Part shown: positions 29,961 to 38,372 of the stretch, one piece after another
How the letters are laid out: each line of letters begins with the position of its first letter
How positions within the stretch are numbered: position 1 is the first letter of the stretch
From: Oculatella sp. LEGE 06141
GTDB taxonomy: Bacteria > Cyanobacteriota > Cyanobacteriia > Elainellales > Elainellaceae
Length of the DNA: 64,000 nt
Assembly: GCF_015207605.1 (NCBI RefSeq)
Contig: NZ_JADEWO010000029.1
Coordinates: 1-64,000 of the forward strand
Reading direction: 5' to 3'
Translations under genes and position numbers: made by a program
The notes under the pieces: generated by a model
Databases searched by the model: none
The model's input: only the letters and a program-made list of their open reading frames with translations
Told to the model about the DNA's origin: nothing

Positions 29961-29980
29961 TATTGCTAACAGTTCTCGTT
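29961..29980 (-). promoter_or_regulatory. Fur-box-like element before receptor 2
   Basis: The reverse strand reads AACGAGAACTGTTAGCAATA. It shares the AAYGAGAAnnnTTAGCAATA pattern with the element before receptor 3 and the one before AraC 1. The similarity continues on the other side as GGCAGTGTA in receptors 2 and 3, which could be part of an AraC-regulator site. Confidence 0.45.
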
Positions 29981-30021
29981 AAGCAACAACAGGCAGTGTA
30001 GGGAAGTGAATTGTGGCCTGT

Positions 30022-31035
30022 CTATCCCAAAACGGACACGAGGTGTTTAGAACCCGTTTTACCTGCCAAACATTCACTGGGCGAAATCCCAAACTGTCGC
30101 TTAAACCCGGCGGCAAAATGACCCAAGTGGGAATAGCCTACCCAGTTTGCGATCTCTGCAACGGTGTAATGCCCCTCTCTCAGGAGTTGCTCTGCCTGTT
30201 TCATGCGCTGCTGGGTCAAGTAACCCACCACCGTAGTGCCAAATAACTCTCGAAAGCCTCGACGTAAGGTGCGATCGCTAACGCCGACCCGCTGTGCTAG
30301 CTCCAGGAAACTCGGGGGCTGCTCCAGCCGAGACAGTAAGATTTCCTTGGCGTGGTAAATCCGGGCAACGGTATCGGGTTTGCGTCCAGGGGCAAGAGAG
30401 GTCAATCGCTGATCAGCCAAGATTGGCTCAAGCTGTAGCGACAGCAAGTCAAACACTTTCGATTGAAGATACAGGCGTTGAGTTAAACCACAAAAGGGGG
30501 ACTGCAAAATTTGCTGTGCCAACTGTCTGCTTTCCTGCGTTACTGGAGGAAAGAAAGACACCTTCCAGTCTTCTTGCTTTAAAAGCAGTTTCAGAAATGT
30601 GTCATTGGAACCTGCCAGATCTGAGTAGAATTCGGCAAATACCTCTGGTCTGAGATGAATATGTACATTGATCAGGCGTTGCGATCGCTGATGGTGCATT
30701 GCATAGGATGGAGAAACGCCGCTGCCAGACAGATATCCCCGTGACCCGCCAAAGGTCGGGTACTCCTGACTATGCTCCAGACCAGATAACACCACAGTAC
30801 ATTGCACTAAATGCTCATGCAGAGGGACTTTGATCGTAAAATCCTGATAGAATTTCTCGTCTGACCAACCCACCCACACGCTAGGCAATAACTCTAGCTC
30901 GCAACTATAGCCCCGACCCAGGTGTTCCGGTACTCCTTGGATTTCAAACCCGTCAGGTATCCCATTGCCAGGGTTTGGTTTGGGAGCCTGCTCACACAGT
31001 TCGGCCCAGTCACTTTCGTTGAGGATGAGCGTCAT
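30022..31035 (-). CDS. AraC-family regulator, PchR-type (module 2)
   Basis: 337-aa regulator starting at ATG 31035. N-terminal sensing part with HLGRGYSCELELLPSVWVGW and ECTxVLSGLEHSQ-type residues, like PchR and YbtA-type siderophore sensors. C-terminal HTH units: SFLELAQRVGVSDRTLRRGFRELFG and VAEIANWVGYSHLGHFAAGFKRQFG, ending ISPSECLAG. It stands 91 bp upstream of receptor 2, which is its likely target. A palindromic AT-rich Fur-like site lies 36 bp before its start. Close paralogue of the module-3 regulator. Confidence 0.9.
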   Translation of the reverse strand: MTLILNESDWAELCEQAPKPNPGNGIPDGFEIQGVPEHLGRGYSCELELLPSVWVGWSDEKFYQDFTIKVPLHEHLVQCTVVLSGLEHSQEYPTFGGSRGYLSGSGVSPSYAMHHQRSQRLINVHIHLRPEVFAEFYSDLAGSNDTFLKLLLKQEDWKVSFFPPVTQESRQLAQQILQSPFCGLTQRLYLQSKVFDLLSLQLEPILADQRLTSLAPGRKPDTVARIYHAKEILLSRLEQPPSFLELAQRVGVSDRTLRRGFRELFGTTVVGYLTQQRMKQAEQLLREGHYTVAEIANWVGYSHLGHFAAGFKRQFGISPSECLAGKTGSKHLVSVLG

Positions 31036-31070
31036 AATAGGGTCAAATCAAGCTTAGCAGTTGAGATTAA

Positions 31071-31094
31071 TGATAATATTTTTCAATAATATCA
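31071..31094 (-). promoter_or_regulatory. Palindromic Fur-box-like element before AraC regulator 2
   Basis: Arms TGATAATATT (31071-31080) and AATAATATCA (31085-31094) pair at 9 of 10 positions around TTTC. TGATAAT arms are those of classical Fur boxes. The element is between the exporter stop and the regulator start, 36 bp from the ATG. Confidence 0.45.
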
Positions 31095-31189
31095 TCATGA
31101 TTGCGCCCACCGAGAAGGATAATCTCATGCGACTCTAACAATCGCCCCACGCTCTACTTTCGTGTAGCGGAAACTCACGGCATTGTTGA

Positions 31190-32962
31190 TCAACTCACTC
31201 CTGACTGCACGCGCCATAGCCCTGCATAGATGCTGTTGTGTGCTATCAACTCATCATGGATTCCCTGCTCTACAATTTGCCCCTTATCGATTACATAAAT
31301 GCAGTCTGCATTGCGAATGGTCGAAAGCCGATGGGCGATCGCAATTGTCGTTCGATTCTGCGTAATCACCTGCAAGGATTTCTGAATGGCGGCTTCGGTT
31401 TCGTTATCTACGGCTGAGGTAGCTTCGTCCAGAATCAGAATCGGTGGGTCTTTGAGAATAGCACGGGCGATCGCCAATCGTTGTCGCTGCCCACCAGAAA
31501 GCTTCTGCCCTCGTTCTCCCACGATCGTGTCATACCCCTGGGGCAACTGTTCAACAAACTGATGAGCTTCTGCTCGCTTTGCTGCCTCAATAATTTGTTC
31601 GCGAGTCGCGTCAAAACTGCCATAGCGAATGTTCTCAGCTACTGTGCCGTGAAACAAAAACACATCCTGACTCACCCAACCGATGCATTGTCTTAAGTCC
31701 GTCAGGCGTATCTCTCGAATATCCACTCCATCGATCGCAATCCGTCCACTTTGCACTTCATAGAATCGCAACAGCAGCTTGACCAATGTGCTTTTGCCTG
31801 ACCCCGTTGCCCCGACAATGCCGATCGTTGCCCCTGCCGGAACGGATAGAGATAACTGTTTGAGAATGTTGTTGCGATCCTGGTAGCCAAAGGTGATGTG
31901 ATCAAACTGTACTTCACCTCGGACAGTATTGAGGGGGAGTGAGCGATCGCCCTGCGAAATTGCGATCGGCGTATCGAGCAACCCCATCACCCGCCGCACT
32001 GATGCCATTGCCCGCTGATACTCATCCATCAATTCGCTCAGGTCAGTAAAGGGCCACAGCAATCGCTGGATGATGAACACCAGAAAACCATAAGTGCCTG
32101 CGGATAAGTTTCCGTTAGCGACAGCCAGACCTCCCAGAAACAGGGTGGCTGTAAACCCAATTAGAATTAAAATCCGAATCAGAGGCACGAAGGCGGCACT
32201 GAGGGCGATCGCCTTTCCATTACTGCGGCGATAGGCTTCACTTTCAACTGTGACGCGATCGCGCTCATAGGCTTCTGCCGTGTAGCTTTTGATCGTGGCA
32301 ATGCCAGAGAGATTGTTGGCTAATCGACTGCTGATCAATCCACTTTTCTCGCGCACATCGGCGTAGCGTGGCTCCAATTTGGACTGGAAGACTATTGACC
32401 CCCAGATGACAAAGGGAATCGGTAGCATCGCCCACCAGGACACTCCTGGAGCCAGGATGATAAATGTACTGCCAATCAGGAGAATAGTGGTGAGAAAGTG
32501 AAGGATGTTATGGGCACCAAAGTTGAGAAATCGCTCCAGTTGATTGATGTCATCATTTAACACGGACAGCAGCATTCCCATACTGCGTTCTTCAAAATAA
32601 TTCAGTTCTAATTCTTGTAAATGACTGTAAGCATCAACTCGTAATTCATGTTGTAGAGTTTGGGCTAAATTGCGCCATAGACGGCTGTAAAGATATTCCG
32701 TCAAGGATTCCAGGCTCCAGATCAACAGGGTCAGCAACGATAGAACCGCCAGTTGCCCGGTGATGCTGGTGATGCCAAAACGAGCAATCAGAGAGTTTTC
32801 TTCATTGACGACAACATCAATGGCGATACCAATGAGATAGGGAGGTGCCAGATCAAAAATAGTATTGAGAATAGAGTTGGCGATCGCTCCCCAAACTTTA
32901 ACCTGGTAGGGTTTGCCGTACCGTAGTAGACGCAGGAGTGGCTGAGCCACAAGAGTTGCCAT
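31190..32962 (-). CDS. ABC exporter, fused membrane and ATPase domains (module 2, copy 2)
   Basis: 590-aa paralogue of the exporter at 24388-26187, with the same layout: six-helix membrane domain with ELNYFEERSMGMLLSVLNDDINQLERFL, then Walker A GATGSGKSTLVKLLLRF, signature [16 protein letters not shown] and Walker B ILILDEATSAVD. Its last 348 coding bases are almost identical to those of the paralogue while the rest has diverged. It is the first gene of the minus-strand run exporter - AraC - receptor - FecB - exporter, with 154 bp to the AraC gene. The upstream region has a TATAA-TGAG-TTATA palindrome near 32980. The two exporters could form a heterodimer; this is inference. Confidence 0.9.
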   Translation of the reverse strand: MATLVAQPLLRLLRYGKPYQVKVWGAIANSILNTIFDLAPPYLIGIAIDVVVNEENSLIARFGITSITGQLAVLSLLTLLIWSLESLTEYLYSRLWRNLAQTLQHELRVDAYSHLQELELNYFEERSMGMLLSVLNDDINQLERFLNFGAHNILHFLTTILLIGSTFIILAPGVSWWAMLPIPFVIWGSIVFQSKLEPRYADVREKSGLISSRLANNLSGIATIKSYTAEAYERDRVTVESEAYRRSNGKAIALSAAFVPLIRILILIGFTATLFLGGLAVANGNLSAGTYGFLVFIIQRLLWPFTDLSELMDEYQRAMASVRRVMGLLDTPIAISQGDRSLPLNTVRGEVQFDHITFGYQDRNNILKQLSLSVPAGATIGIVGATGSGKSTLVKLLLRFYEVQSGRIAIDGVDIREIRLTDLRQCIGWVSQDVFLFHGTVAENIRYGSFDATREQIIEAAKRAEAHQFVEQLPQGYDTIVGERGQKLSGGQRQRLAIARAILKDPPILILDEATSAVDNETEAAIQKSLQVITQNRTTIAIAHRLSTIRNADCIYVIDKGQIVEQGIHDELIAHNSIYAGLWRVQSGVS

Positions 32963-33016
32963 ACGTGATTTTAGCGAAGTTATAATGAGTTATATCTATG
33001 ACATGAGGCACTAGTC

Positions 33017-33301
33017 ATGCCCCTGATCCCTCTCTTGATTGGTTCATCTACAGCGTTAGGAATGGGCTATTTCTGTGCAGATATTTACCGCAACCGACGC
33101 AGATTAGCTGAAAAGCCTGTACCTGAAACAGATTTGACTTGCTATGAGCTAGGTCTTCCCGATCAAGTGGATCTTCTTGGAGCTGCTGAACATACACTCA
33201 GCCATGCGGGACATGCAATTGGAGAAGCCTCTAGTGAGTGTGCGAGTGGCGGCATAGGACATTGTGTAGAGGCGATCGCCCATATTATTTCCCATCATTA
33301 A
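33017..33301 (+). CDS. Small hypothetical protein, one membrane segment
   Basis: 94-aa frame, divergent from the exporter at 32962. The N-terminus (LIPLLIGSSTALGMGYF) can span or anchor to a membrane, followed by RNRRR. The C-terminal half is rich in Gly, Ala, His and Cys (HTLSHAGHAIGEASSECASGG, ending IAHIISHH), which could bind metal. SD is poor. The stop codon abuts the MITE-like repeat at 33302. No family recognised. Confidence 0.45.
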   Translation: MPLIPLLIGSSTALGMGYFCADIYRNRRRLAEKPVPETDLTCYELGLPDQVDLLGAAEHTLSHAGHAIGEASSECASGGIGHCVEAIAHIISHH

Positions 33302-33391
33302 TTACAGCCATTTTCATTTGCATTCACCACGCCTTAAACCCTACACCCATCTTGGCGAGACTGTGGCTGACTCGATTGAGAACTGCTGTAA
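33302..33391 (+). repeat. MITE-like dispersed repeat, copy 2
   Basis: A 90-bp copy beginning TTACAGCCATTTTC right after the stop of the small gene and ending AACTGCTGTAA. It is nearly the same as copy 1 (20561-20657) apart from a 7-bp shortening in the CCCTACACC stretch. Confidence 0.75.
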
Positions 33392-33410
33392 GTTTGGCGT
33401 TTCAATCTAC

Positions 33411-33785
33411 TCATCCCCCCACTGCCGGAATCTTGGCAGTGCTCACCGACTGCAACATTTCAGGAAACTGCTTCCAGGGAATATCGCCAGTCTTGCTATT
33501 GAGGTAGAGTTTGCCAAACTCAAGCAGGGCAGGAGCCGTTTCATCCGTTGGCAAGGTTGTAAACAAGTAGGTGGGTTTGTGGGGAGCAGAAAAAGCAACA
33601 GCGCAGGGGCGATCGCAGGTCCACAAGCAACCGACAGGCTGAATTTCAAAATGAGCAGACTGTAATTGCTCAGCAGTTAACGTGTTGAGTTGTTTGAGTA
33701 AGCGCGCACCATCAGCAGGTTGATGTTCAGCTCTTTCTTCGGAAGAGTGGCAGGATTGGCAGATGAATAAAGTGTGTTTGGGCAT
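33411..33785 (-). CDS. DUF1636 thioredoxin-like [2Fe-2S] ferredoxin-type protein
   Basis: 124 aa from the ATG at 33785 (MPKHTLFICQSCHSS), 4 bp after the FecB-like stop, so almost certainly in the same operon; the longer open frame overlaps that gene. Cys residues in FICQSC and VGCLWTCDRPCAVAF fit the DUF1636 group, which resembles thioredoxin-fold [2Fe-2S] ferredoxins. A reductive role in releasing iron from the imported complex is a possible reading of the context, but the family has no proven function that I know of. Confidence 0.8.
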   Translation of the reverse strand: MPKHTLFICQSCHSSEERAEHQPADGARLLKQLNTLTAEQLQSAHFEIQPVGCLWTCDRPCAVAFSAPHKPTYLFTTLPTDETAPALLEFGKLYLNSKTGDIPWKQFPEMLQSVSTAKIPAVGG

Positions 33786-33789
33786 AGGT

Positions 33790-34767
33790 TTATGGCGTGT
33801 TGACGAGGTACTGAAACAAGTCATCAATGACAGCATCGGCAGCTAGCAAGTTTCCGCCTCGCCAGGTCATGTAGTCGATAACATAAACGCGATTTTGCTG
33901 AACAGCTCGAAGCCTTTGCCACAGGGGTTTCTGTTTCAGTTCTTCTAACCTGTCCTTGTCGTTCTCTGTTAATCCTCCAATCAGCAGAATATCTCCATCG
34001 ACTTTCTCCAATTCCTCTTCACCAATTTGCAGTTGTGTATCAGGAACAACCACATCTTGAGCTGCTGGACGTTGCAATCCAACATCTTTCAGAATGGAGT
34101 CTGGAAATGATCCCTTTGCCTCGCTAAATATCGCCCCTGGCGCTACAAAGATCAGGGAAATGGTTTTGTCGCTGTAGCGATTCTCCTCTGGAGAAGCTGC
34201 GCCAATGCCTAAAGCGCTTTTAAGTTCTGCGATTCGTTGATAGTAGCGATCCCAGGCTTGTTGTGCCTCTGTTTGTTTTCCTAATACCTCAGCGACAAAA
34301 CTAAAGTGATCTCGCCAGTTCTCTGTGCCACCCCAATCATCTAAAACCGTTGGTGCAATTTTTGAGAGGAGAGGGTAGATGGATTCTTCCCAATCTAAAC
34401 CCACAATTAAATCTGGCTTGAGGGTCAGCAACCGTTCCAGATTAGGGCGATCGCTCCCTACAGCATCGATTCCCTCTACCTTATCTGCCAGGTAAGGTAG
34501 AACATAATCACCGTTGATGTAGGTGCTAGCAATCGGTTTAACCCCCAGACTGAGGGCATGACCCAATGTTGGAATCGATAGCGTGACAATGCGCTGAGGA
34601 TTAGCAGGAATACAGGTTTCTCCAAGTACATGCTGAACGACCTTGCATTCAGCAGTCAGTTGTTCAGGGGAAGAAACGGTTACTCCTTGAGGGGAACCAC
34701 AGGCAGTGGTTAGAAAAAAACCTAAAATTCCCAGCAGTAACCAGCCGATAAACGAGCGTATGGTCAC
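33790..34767 (-). CDS. FecB-like iron-siderophore ABC substrate-binding lipoprotein (module 3)
   Basis: 325 aa from a GTG at 34767 (VTIRSFIGW), preceded by GAGGTG at eight bases; the open frame continues to 34989 but would overlap the receptor gene. Lipoprotein signal LLLGILGFFLTTACGS. Mature motifs RIVTLSIPTLGHALSLGVKPIAS, NLERLLTLKPDLIVGLDWEESIYPLLSKIAPTVL, SILKDVGLQRP and GNLLAADAVIDDLFQYLVN. It starts 19 bp after receptor 3 and is followed by the DUF1636 gene after 4 bp. It binds a ferri-siderophore delivered by receptor 3, by family analogy. Confidence 0.9.
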   Translation of the reverse strand: MTIRSFIGWLLLGILGFFLTTACGSPQGVTVSSPEQLTAECKVVQHVLGETCIPANPQRIVTLSIPTLGHALSLGVKPIASTYINGDYVLPYLADKVEGIDAVGSDRPNLERLLTLKPDLIVGLDWEESIYPLLSKIAPTVLDDWGGTENWRDHFSFVAEVLGKQTEAQQAWDRYYQRIAELKSALGIGAASPEENRYSDKTISLIFVAPGAIFSEAKGSFPDSILKDVGLQRPAAQDVVVPDTQLQIGEEELEKVDGDILLIGGLTENDKDRLEELKQKPLWQRLRAVQQNRVYVIDYMTWRGGNLLAADAVIDDLFQYLVNTP

Positions 34768-34786
34768 GTTTTTACACCTCAAGCGA

Positions 34787-37366
34787 CTAAAATTCCCATG
34801 AAACCGTTGCTTCCACCGTGATCGGATTACCCTGATAAACCCGATTAATATTTTGCTGAGTCGCCTCGAAGTATTCAATATCGAAAAGGTTCTTGATGTT
34901 GATTGCGGCTCGAAGCTGTTCTCTTCTGTAAAAGATTGCGGCATCCGTTCGCAGGTAACTGGGCAGTTCAAAGGTGTTTTGTGTATCACCGAAGCGATCG
35001 CCCACCAAAAACAATCCTAAACCAAAGCCAAGTCCTGCAAAATCACCGTTCTGGATCTCATAGGTTGTCCACAAATTGGCACTATGCTCTGGAATATTGT
35101 TCAGGCGATTGCCCTCTTCAAATGTATTATCCTCAGTCACCCGTGCATCCGTATAAGCGTAACCTGCAATGATGTTCCATCCGGGTAAAATTTCACCGGA
35201 CATATCCAATTCAATTCCTTGACTGCGTTGTTCTCCGGTTTGAATGCTAAAGTTCAAGTCTTCCGGATCAGGTGTAAGTACATTAGAACGAGTCAAGCGA
35301 TACAGTGCTAAGTTCGCTGAAAGACGATCGCTGATATCCGCTCTGACCCCCACTTCATATTGAGTTGCCCGTTCTGGATCAAAGATGCGCTGATTGTCTA
35401 CCACTTGCTGAAAGGCTCGACCATAACTGGCATACAGCGAGATGGCTGGAATCGGTTGATAAACAAGCCCAAGACGAGGACTAAATGCTTCATCCTGCTG
35501 ACTGGTTTCCACCGTGTCAGTGGCAGTGAACTCCTCTCGGTTCTGATTTGTGATATCAAATCGTCCGCCTAATAAAACCTTAAAATTATCTGCGATCGCA
35601 ATCAGATCTTGAATATAAACACCCACACTATCCAGCGTGATGTCTGAATCAGATTCAAAGTCAATGTCGCCTGGTGGCTGTCCGTAAATTGGATCGTAGA
35701 TATCGATCGAAGCCGCAGGACGATTAATAAACAGTCCACCATATTCAACCCTGGATAAGTTAACTCCAGTCACAAGTTGATGGTTAAGACCACCCGTAGT
35801 AAATTCACCCGATACAAATGTATCCAGGTTGTAAGACCGTAGATCGTTGTCAAAGAAACCTAATCCTCGGGTCAGCGTCCGGTTATCTTCTTGCAGACTG
35901 AGGGGATAGGTATAGGCATCTCTGGTTATGTCAAGGAATGAGGCATTAAAGGCATTGCGGAGTTGCCATTCTTCGCTGAAACGATGTTCTAAATCATAAC
36001 CAATTCTAAAGACTTCGCCGTAGGTATCGTCAGTTGGTTCACTCACATTGCGATCGCGCGGAATTTCACCATTTGGATTCGGCAACACTGTACCCCTTGC
36101 AGGTAGTCCAAACTGAAAGGGCTGTGAAAACGAAATATACTGAGCGTCTACAGTAATCTCCGTTTGGTCGCTGATTAACCAAGTTACGACGGGAGAGATA
36201 AAATAGCGTTCAGCTTCAAAGAAATCAATGAAACTTTCCGATCGCTGTGCGGATGCATTCAGGCGATAAAGTACGGTTTCACTGTCATTGAGTGGACCAG
36301 ATAAGTCAAGGGCACCGCGATAAGAATCAAAGTTGCCAACTAAAGCCTCGACTTGATAATACGGATCGCTCAGGGGTCGTTCAGTAACCAGATTAACGCT
36401 GCCCCCGAAACCACCAAATGGACCACCTGCTTGTCCATACAATACGGAGGTCGGTCCTCGTAAAACTTCAACTCGTTCAATATTGGCAGCATCGTATCCC
36501 ACATTTTGCAGCGTGTAATCTGCGAGTCCATTTCTCAAAAGGTTGGTGCTGGAGTCGAAACCTCGGATGAAGAATGAGGTGGAGAAGTTGAGAGGCTGAT
36601 CTGCACCCTGCGCGGTTCCCGGTACGTTTCTCAAAACTTCGTCCAATCGCTGGGCTTGCTGATCTTCAATCACCTGTTGAGGGATGACCTGAATGGACTG
36701 AGGAATATCGCGCAGCGGTGTGTCGGTTCTCGTCCCTACGGAAGCATTGGAAGGGTTATAACCGTCATCCTGCCCTCCTGTCACCACCACCTGAATCGCG
36801 TCTTCTTCTGCAATGGCATCCGCATCTCCCAGGGTCACTGCCAGGACTAATCCTCCTGCCGCTTCGCTCACCTCAGCGGCAGGAGACGCATCCGTTCCCG
36901 TGATTGCCACTCGCACTCGATCACCAGGCAATTCCGTCACGCTCACCAATGCAATTCCTTCGATGGGGTTTGCTTGAGAAAATTCCTCTGTGATCGTGGC
37001 ATTAGGAATATCCGCAATCAGGGCATTTCCCACCGATCGCGTTTCTGGGACTGGCAAGAAGTCATTGTCTGTTTCCAGCACCACCTGTAAGCCTGCCTCA
37101 GTCTCTTCAACTCGCACCCTGGTAATTTGCACTAGCGAGGCTTCAACTTGGGCGATCCAGCTCTCAACACCGGTAACAGATTGCTTAAGGTTGGAAAGGA
37201 AGTCGGGAGTCGAGGTAAATTGTTCCTCCCCACTCCCTATTTCCCCGTCCCAATTCCCTACCTCTTGCGCTCCTATGGGTAAGGCTAAAGCAGCGATCGC
37301 ACTGCCTGAAAAAAGCACTACCACCAACGCCGATCGCACCGAAACCGAAACTGCTAATACAGACAT
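34787..37366 (-). CDS. TonB-dependent siderophore receptor with AMIN domain (module 3)
   Basis: 859-aa outer-membrane receptor; the ATG at 37366 follows GAGGAA in the same GTGTGAGGAATTGA leader seen before receptor 2. Signal peptide to about PIGAQ. Then a low-complexity linker (GNWDGEIGSGEEQFTSTP) encoded by CCCCACTCCCTATTTCC-like pyrimidine repeats. AMIN domain at about 80-185 (LVQITRVRVEETEAGLQVVL, GIALVSVTELPGDRVRVAITGTDASP). Plug with DIPQSIQVIPQQVIEDQQ and IERVEVLRGPTSVLYGQAGG, where a Gly/Phe-rich insertion (GPFGGFGGSVNLVT) is longer than in the others. Barrel ends VEATVSWEF. Confidence 0.93.
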   Translation of the reverse strand: MSVLAVSVSVRSALVVVLFSGSAIAALALPIGAQEVGNWDGEIGSGEEQFTSTPDFLSNLKQSVTGVESWIAQVEASLVQITRVRVEETEAGLQVVLETDNDFLPVPETRSVGNALIADIPNATITEEFSQANPIEGIALVSVTELPGDRVRVAITGTDASPAAEVSEAAGGLVLAVTLGDADAIAEEDAIQVVVTGGQDDGYNPSNASVGTRTDTPLRDIPQSIQVIPQQVIEDQQAQRLDEVLRNVPGTAQGADQPLNFSTSFFIRGFDSSTNLLRNGLADYTLQNVGYDAANIERVEVLRGPTSVLYGQAGGPFGGFGGSVNLVTERPLSDPYYQVEALVGNFDSYRGALDLSGPLNDSETVLYRLNASAQRSESFIDFFEAERYFISPVVTWLISDQTEITVDAQYISFSQPFQFGLPARGTVLPNPNGEIPRDRNVSEPTDDTYGEVFRIGYDLEHRFSEEWQLRNAFNASFLDITRDAYTYPLSLQEDNRTLTRGLGFFDNDLRSYNLDTFVSGEFTTGGLNHQLVTGVNLSRVEYGGLFINRPAASIDIYDPIYGQPPGDIDFESDSDITLDSVGVYIQDLIAIADNFKVLLGGRFDITNQNREEFTATDTVETSQQDEAFSPRLGLVYQPIPAISLYASYGRAFQQVVDNQRIFDPERATQYEVGVRADISDRLSANLALYRLTRSNVLTPDPEDLNFSIQTGEQRSQGIELDMSGEILPGWNIIAGYAYTDARVTEDNTFEEGNRLNNIPEHSANLWTTYEIQNGDFAGLGFGLGLFLVGDRFGDTQNTFELPSYLRTDAAIFYRREQLRAAINIKNLFDIEYFEATQQNINRVYQGNPITVEATVSWEF

Positions 37367-37391
37367 CTCAATTCCTCACACCAGAAAACTC

Positions 37392-37411
37392 TATTGCTAA
37401 TCTTTCTCGAT
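37392..37411 (-). promoter_or_regulatory. Fur-box-like element before receptor 3
   Basis: The reverse strand reads ATCGAGAAAGATTAGCAATA, aligned without gaps to the element before receptor 2 and at the same distance from the start codon (about 25-30 bp). A following GGCAGTGTA is also shared by the two. Confidence 0.4.
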
Positions 37412-37537
37412 TGCAATAAAGGCAGTGTAAGGAGCTTGCATGAGGCGCGTCTACTCAAATTCGGACTTTGATCCTAAACCGGACAATTTGAGCGATCTTT
37501 TCGATGAGTGACTATGGCTCCTTTGCTTCTATTCAAC

Positions 37538-38344
37538 TCAAGCCGAGGGATCAACTCCCAATTCTCGCAGCTTTGCAGCTAGCCGATCCGCCCGCTGCTT
37601 TTCCTGTTCTGCTTGCTGTTGCGCCTGCTCTGCTTGCTGTTGCGCCTGCTCTGCTTGCTGTTGCGCCTGCTCTGCTTGCTGTTGCGCCACTTCTTCAGGC
37701 AGCAACACCAGATCTCCCTGGGGCGTATAAAATCTCAACCAGGCACAACTGCCGTTGACCGGTTCTCGATCGATCGCTCCCTCCCAGGTGCCCAACCAGA
37801 GTTCCAGCGTCTCGCACCACAGCCAACCGCGATCGTTGGGAGTCAGGGGCTGGTAGCCGTGAGCCAGATCCAGTCGCCACCCTGCCAAAGAGGTCGGATC
37901 AAACGGGTCAAAGACAAAATAATCCGGTGTCCGAAACGTTTGCTCATAGAGGTCTTTCTTTGCACCTCGATCGATCGCAGCGGTGCTGGGAGACAGCAGT
38001 TCGACAATCACATCGGGATAGCGACCCGACTCTTCCCAAATTACCCAACCCTGCCGTTCCCGATCCGGTTCAGCACCCAGGACTGCAAAAAAATCAGGAC
38101 CTCTAAAATCCCGATTCATGACCTGTTGACGACTGTAGTAGACGAACATATTGCCGCCTACAAAGCTATCAGGTCGAGCAGAGAGGGCTTGCTGCGCTGA
38201 CCGAATCAGCACATTCATGGCAATGCGATGACGATTACTTTCCAAGGGTTCTCCATCGTCAAAGATCAAGTCGGTTGGAGGGGTGGGCACTTCCCAGTCA
38301 GGGGGAAGTGCAGGCTGGGAAGATAAGGCAATTTCTGGAGTCAT
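37538..38344 (-). CDS. Uma2-family (DUF820) PD-(D/E)XK protein with repeat tail
   Basis: 268 aa from the ATG at 38344 (MTPEIALSSQPALPP), leaving 28 bp after the AraC gene. Uma2 features: LIFDDGEPLESNRHRIAMNVL, GGNMFVYYS, RGPDFFAVLG, YPDVIVELLSPSTAAIDRGAKKDLYE and YFVFDP. This fits the restriction-endonuclease-like fold, with D and ExL-type active residues in PDVIVELLSPST. The last 60 residues form a coiled coil of QQQAEQA heptads from a 21-bp tandem repeat, then QEKQRADRLAAKLRELGVDP. Uma2 genes are very numerous in cyanobacteria and of unknown role. Here one is inserted between the module-3 regulator and its receptor. Confidence 0.85.
   Translation of the reverse strand: MTPEIALSSQPALPPDWEVPTPPTDLIFDDGEPLESNRHRIAMNVLIRSAQQALSARPDSFVGGNMFVYYSRQQVMNRDFRGPDFFAVLGAEPDRERQGWVIWEESGRYPDVIVELLSPSTAAIDRGAKKDLYEQTFRTPDYFVFDPFDPTSLAGWRLDLAHGYQPLTPNDRGWLWCETLELWLGTWEGAIDREPVNGSCAWLRFYTPQGDLVLLPEEVAQQQAEQAQQQAEQAQQQAEQAQQQAEQEKQRADRLAAKLRELGVDPSA
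37608..37688. repeat. 21-bp tandem repeat coding for QQQAEQA heptads
   Basis: Unit TCTGCTTGCTGTTGCGCCTGC in three full copies and one partial copy, in frame in the Uma2-type gene. Copy number likely varies by slippage. The heptad product extends the coiled-coil tail. Confidence 0.9.
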
Positions 38345-38372
38345 GATTTGTGCCTCTGCCAGTGTTTTCCCA

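Noticed and set aside
33238-33665. Plus-strand frames running through the repeat and the DUF1636 gene
   Set aside because: They translate the MITE-like repeat and the reverse strand of DUF1636.
37613-38200. A 195-aa plus-strand frame rich in Leu and Arg
   Set aside because: It is the reverse of the QQQAEQA repeat and Uma2 coding sequence.
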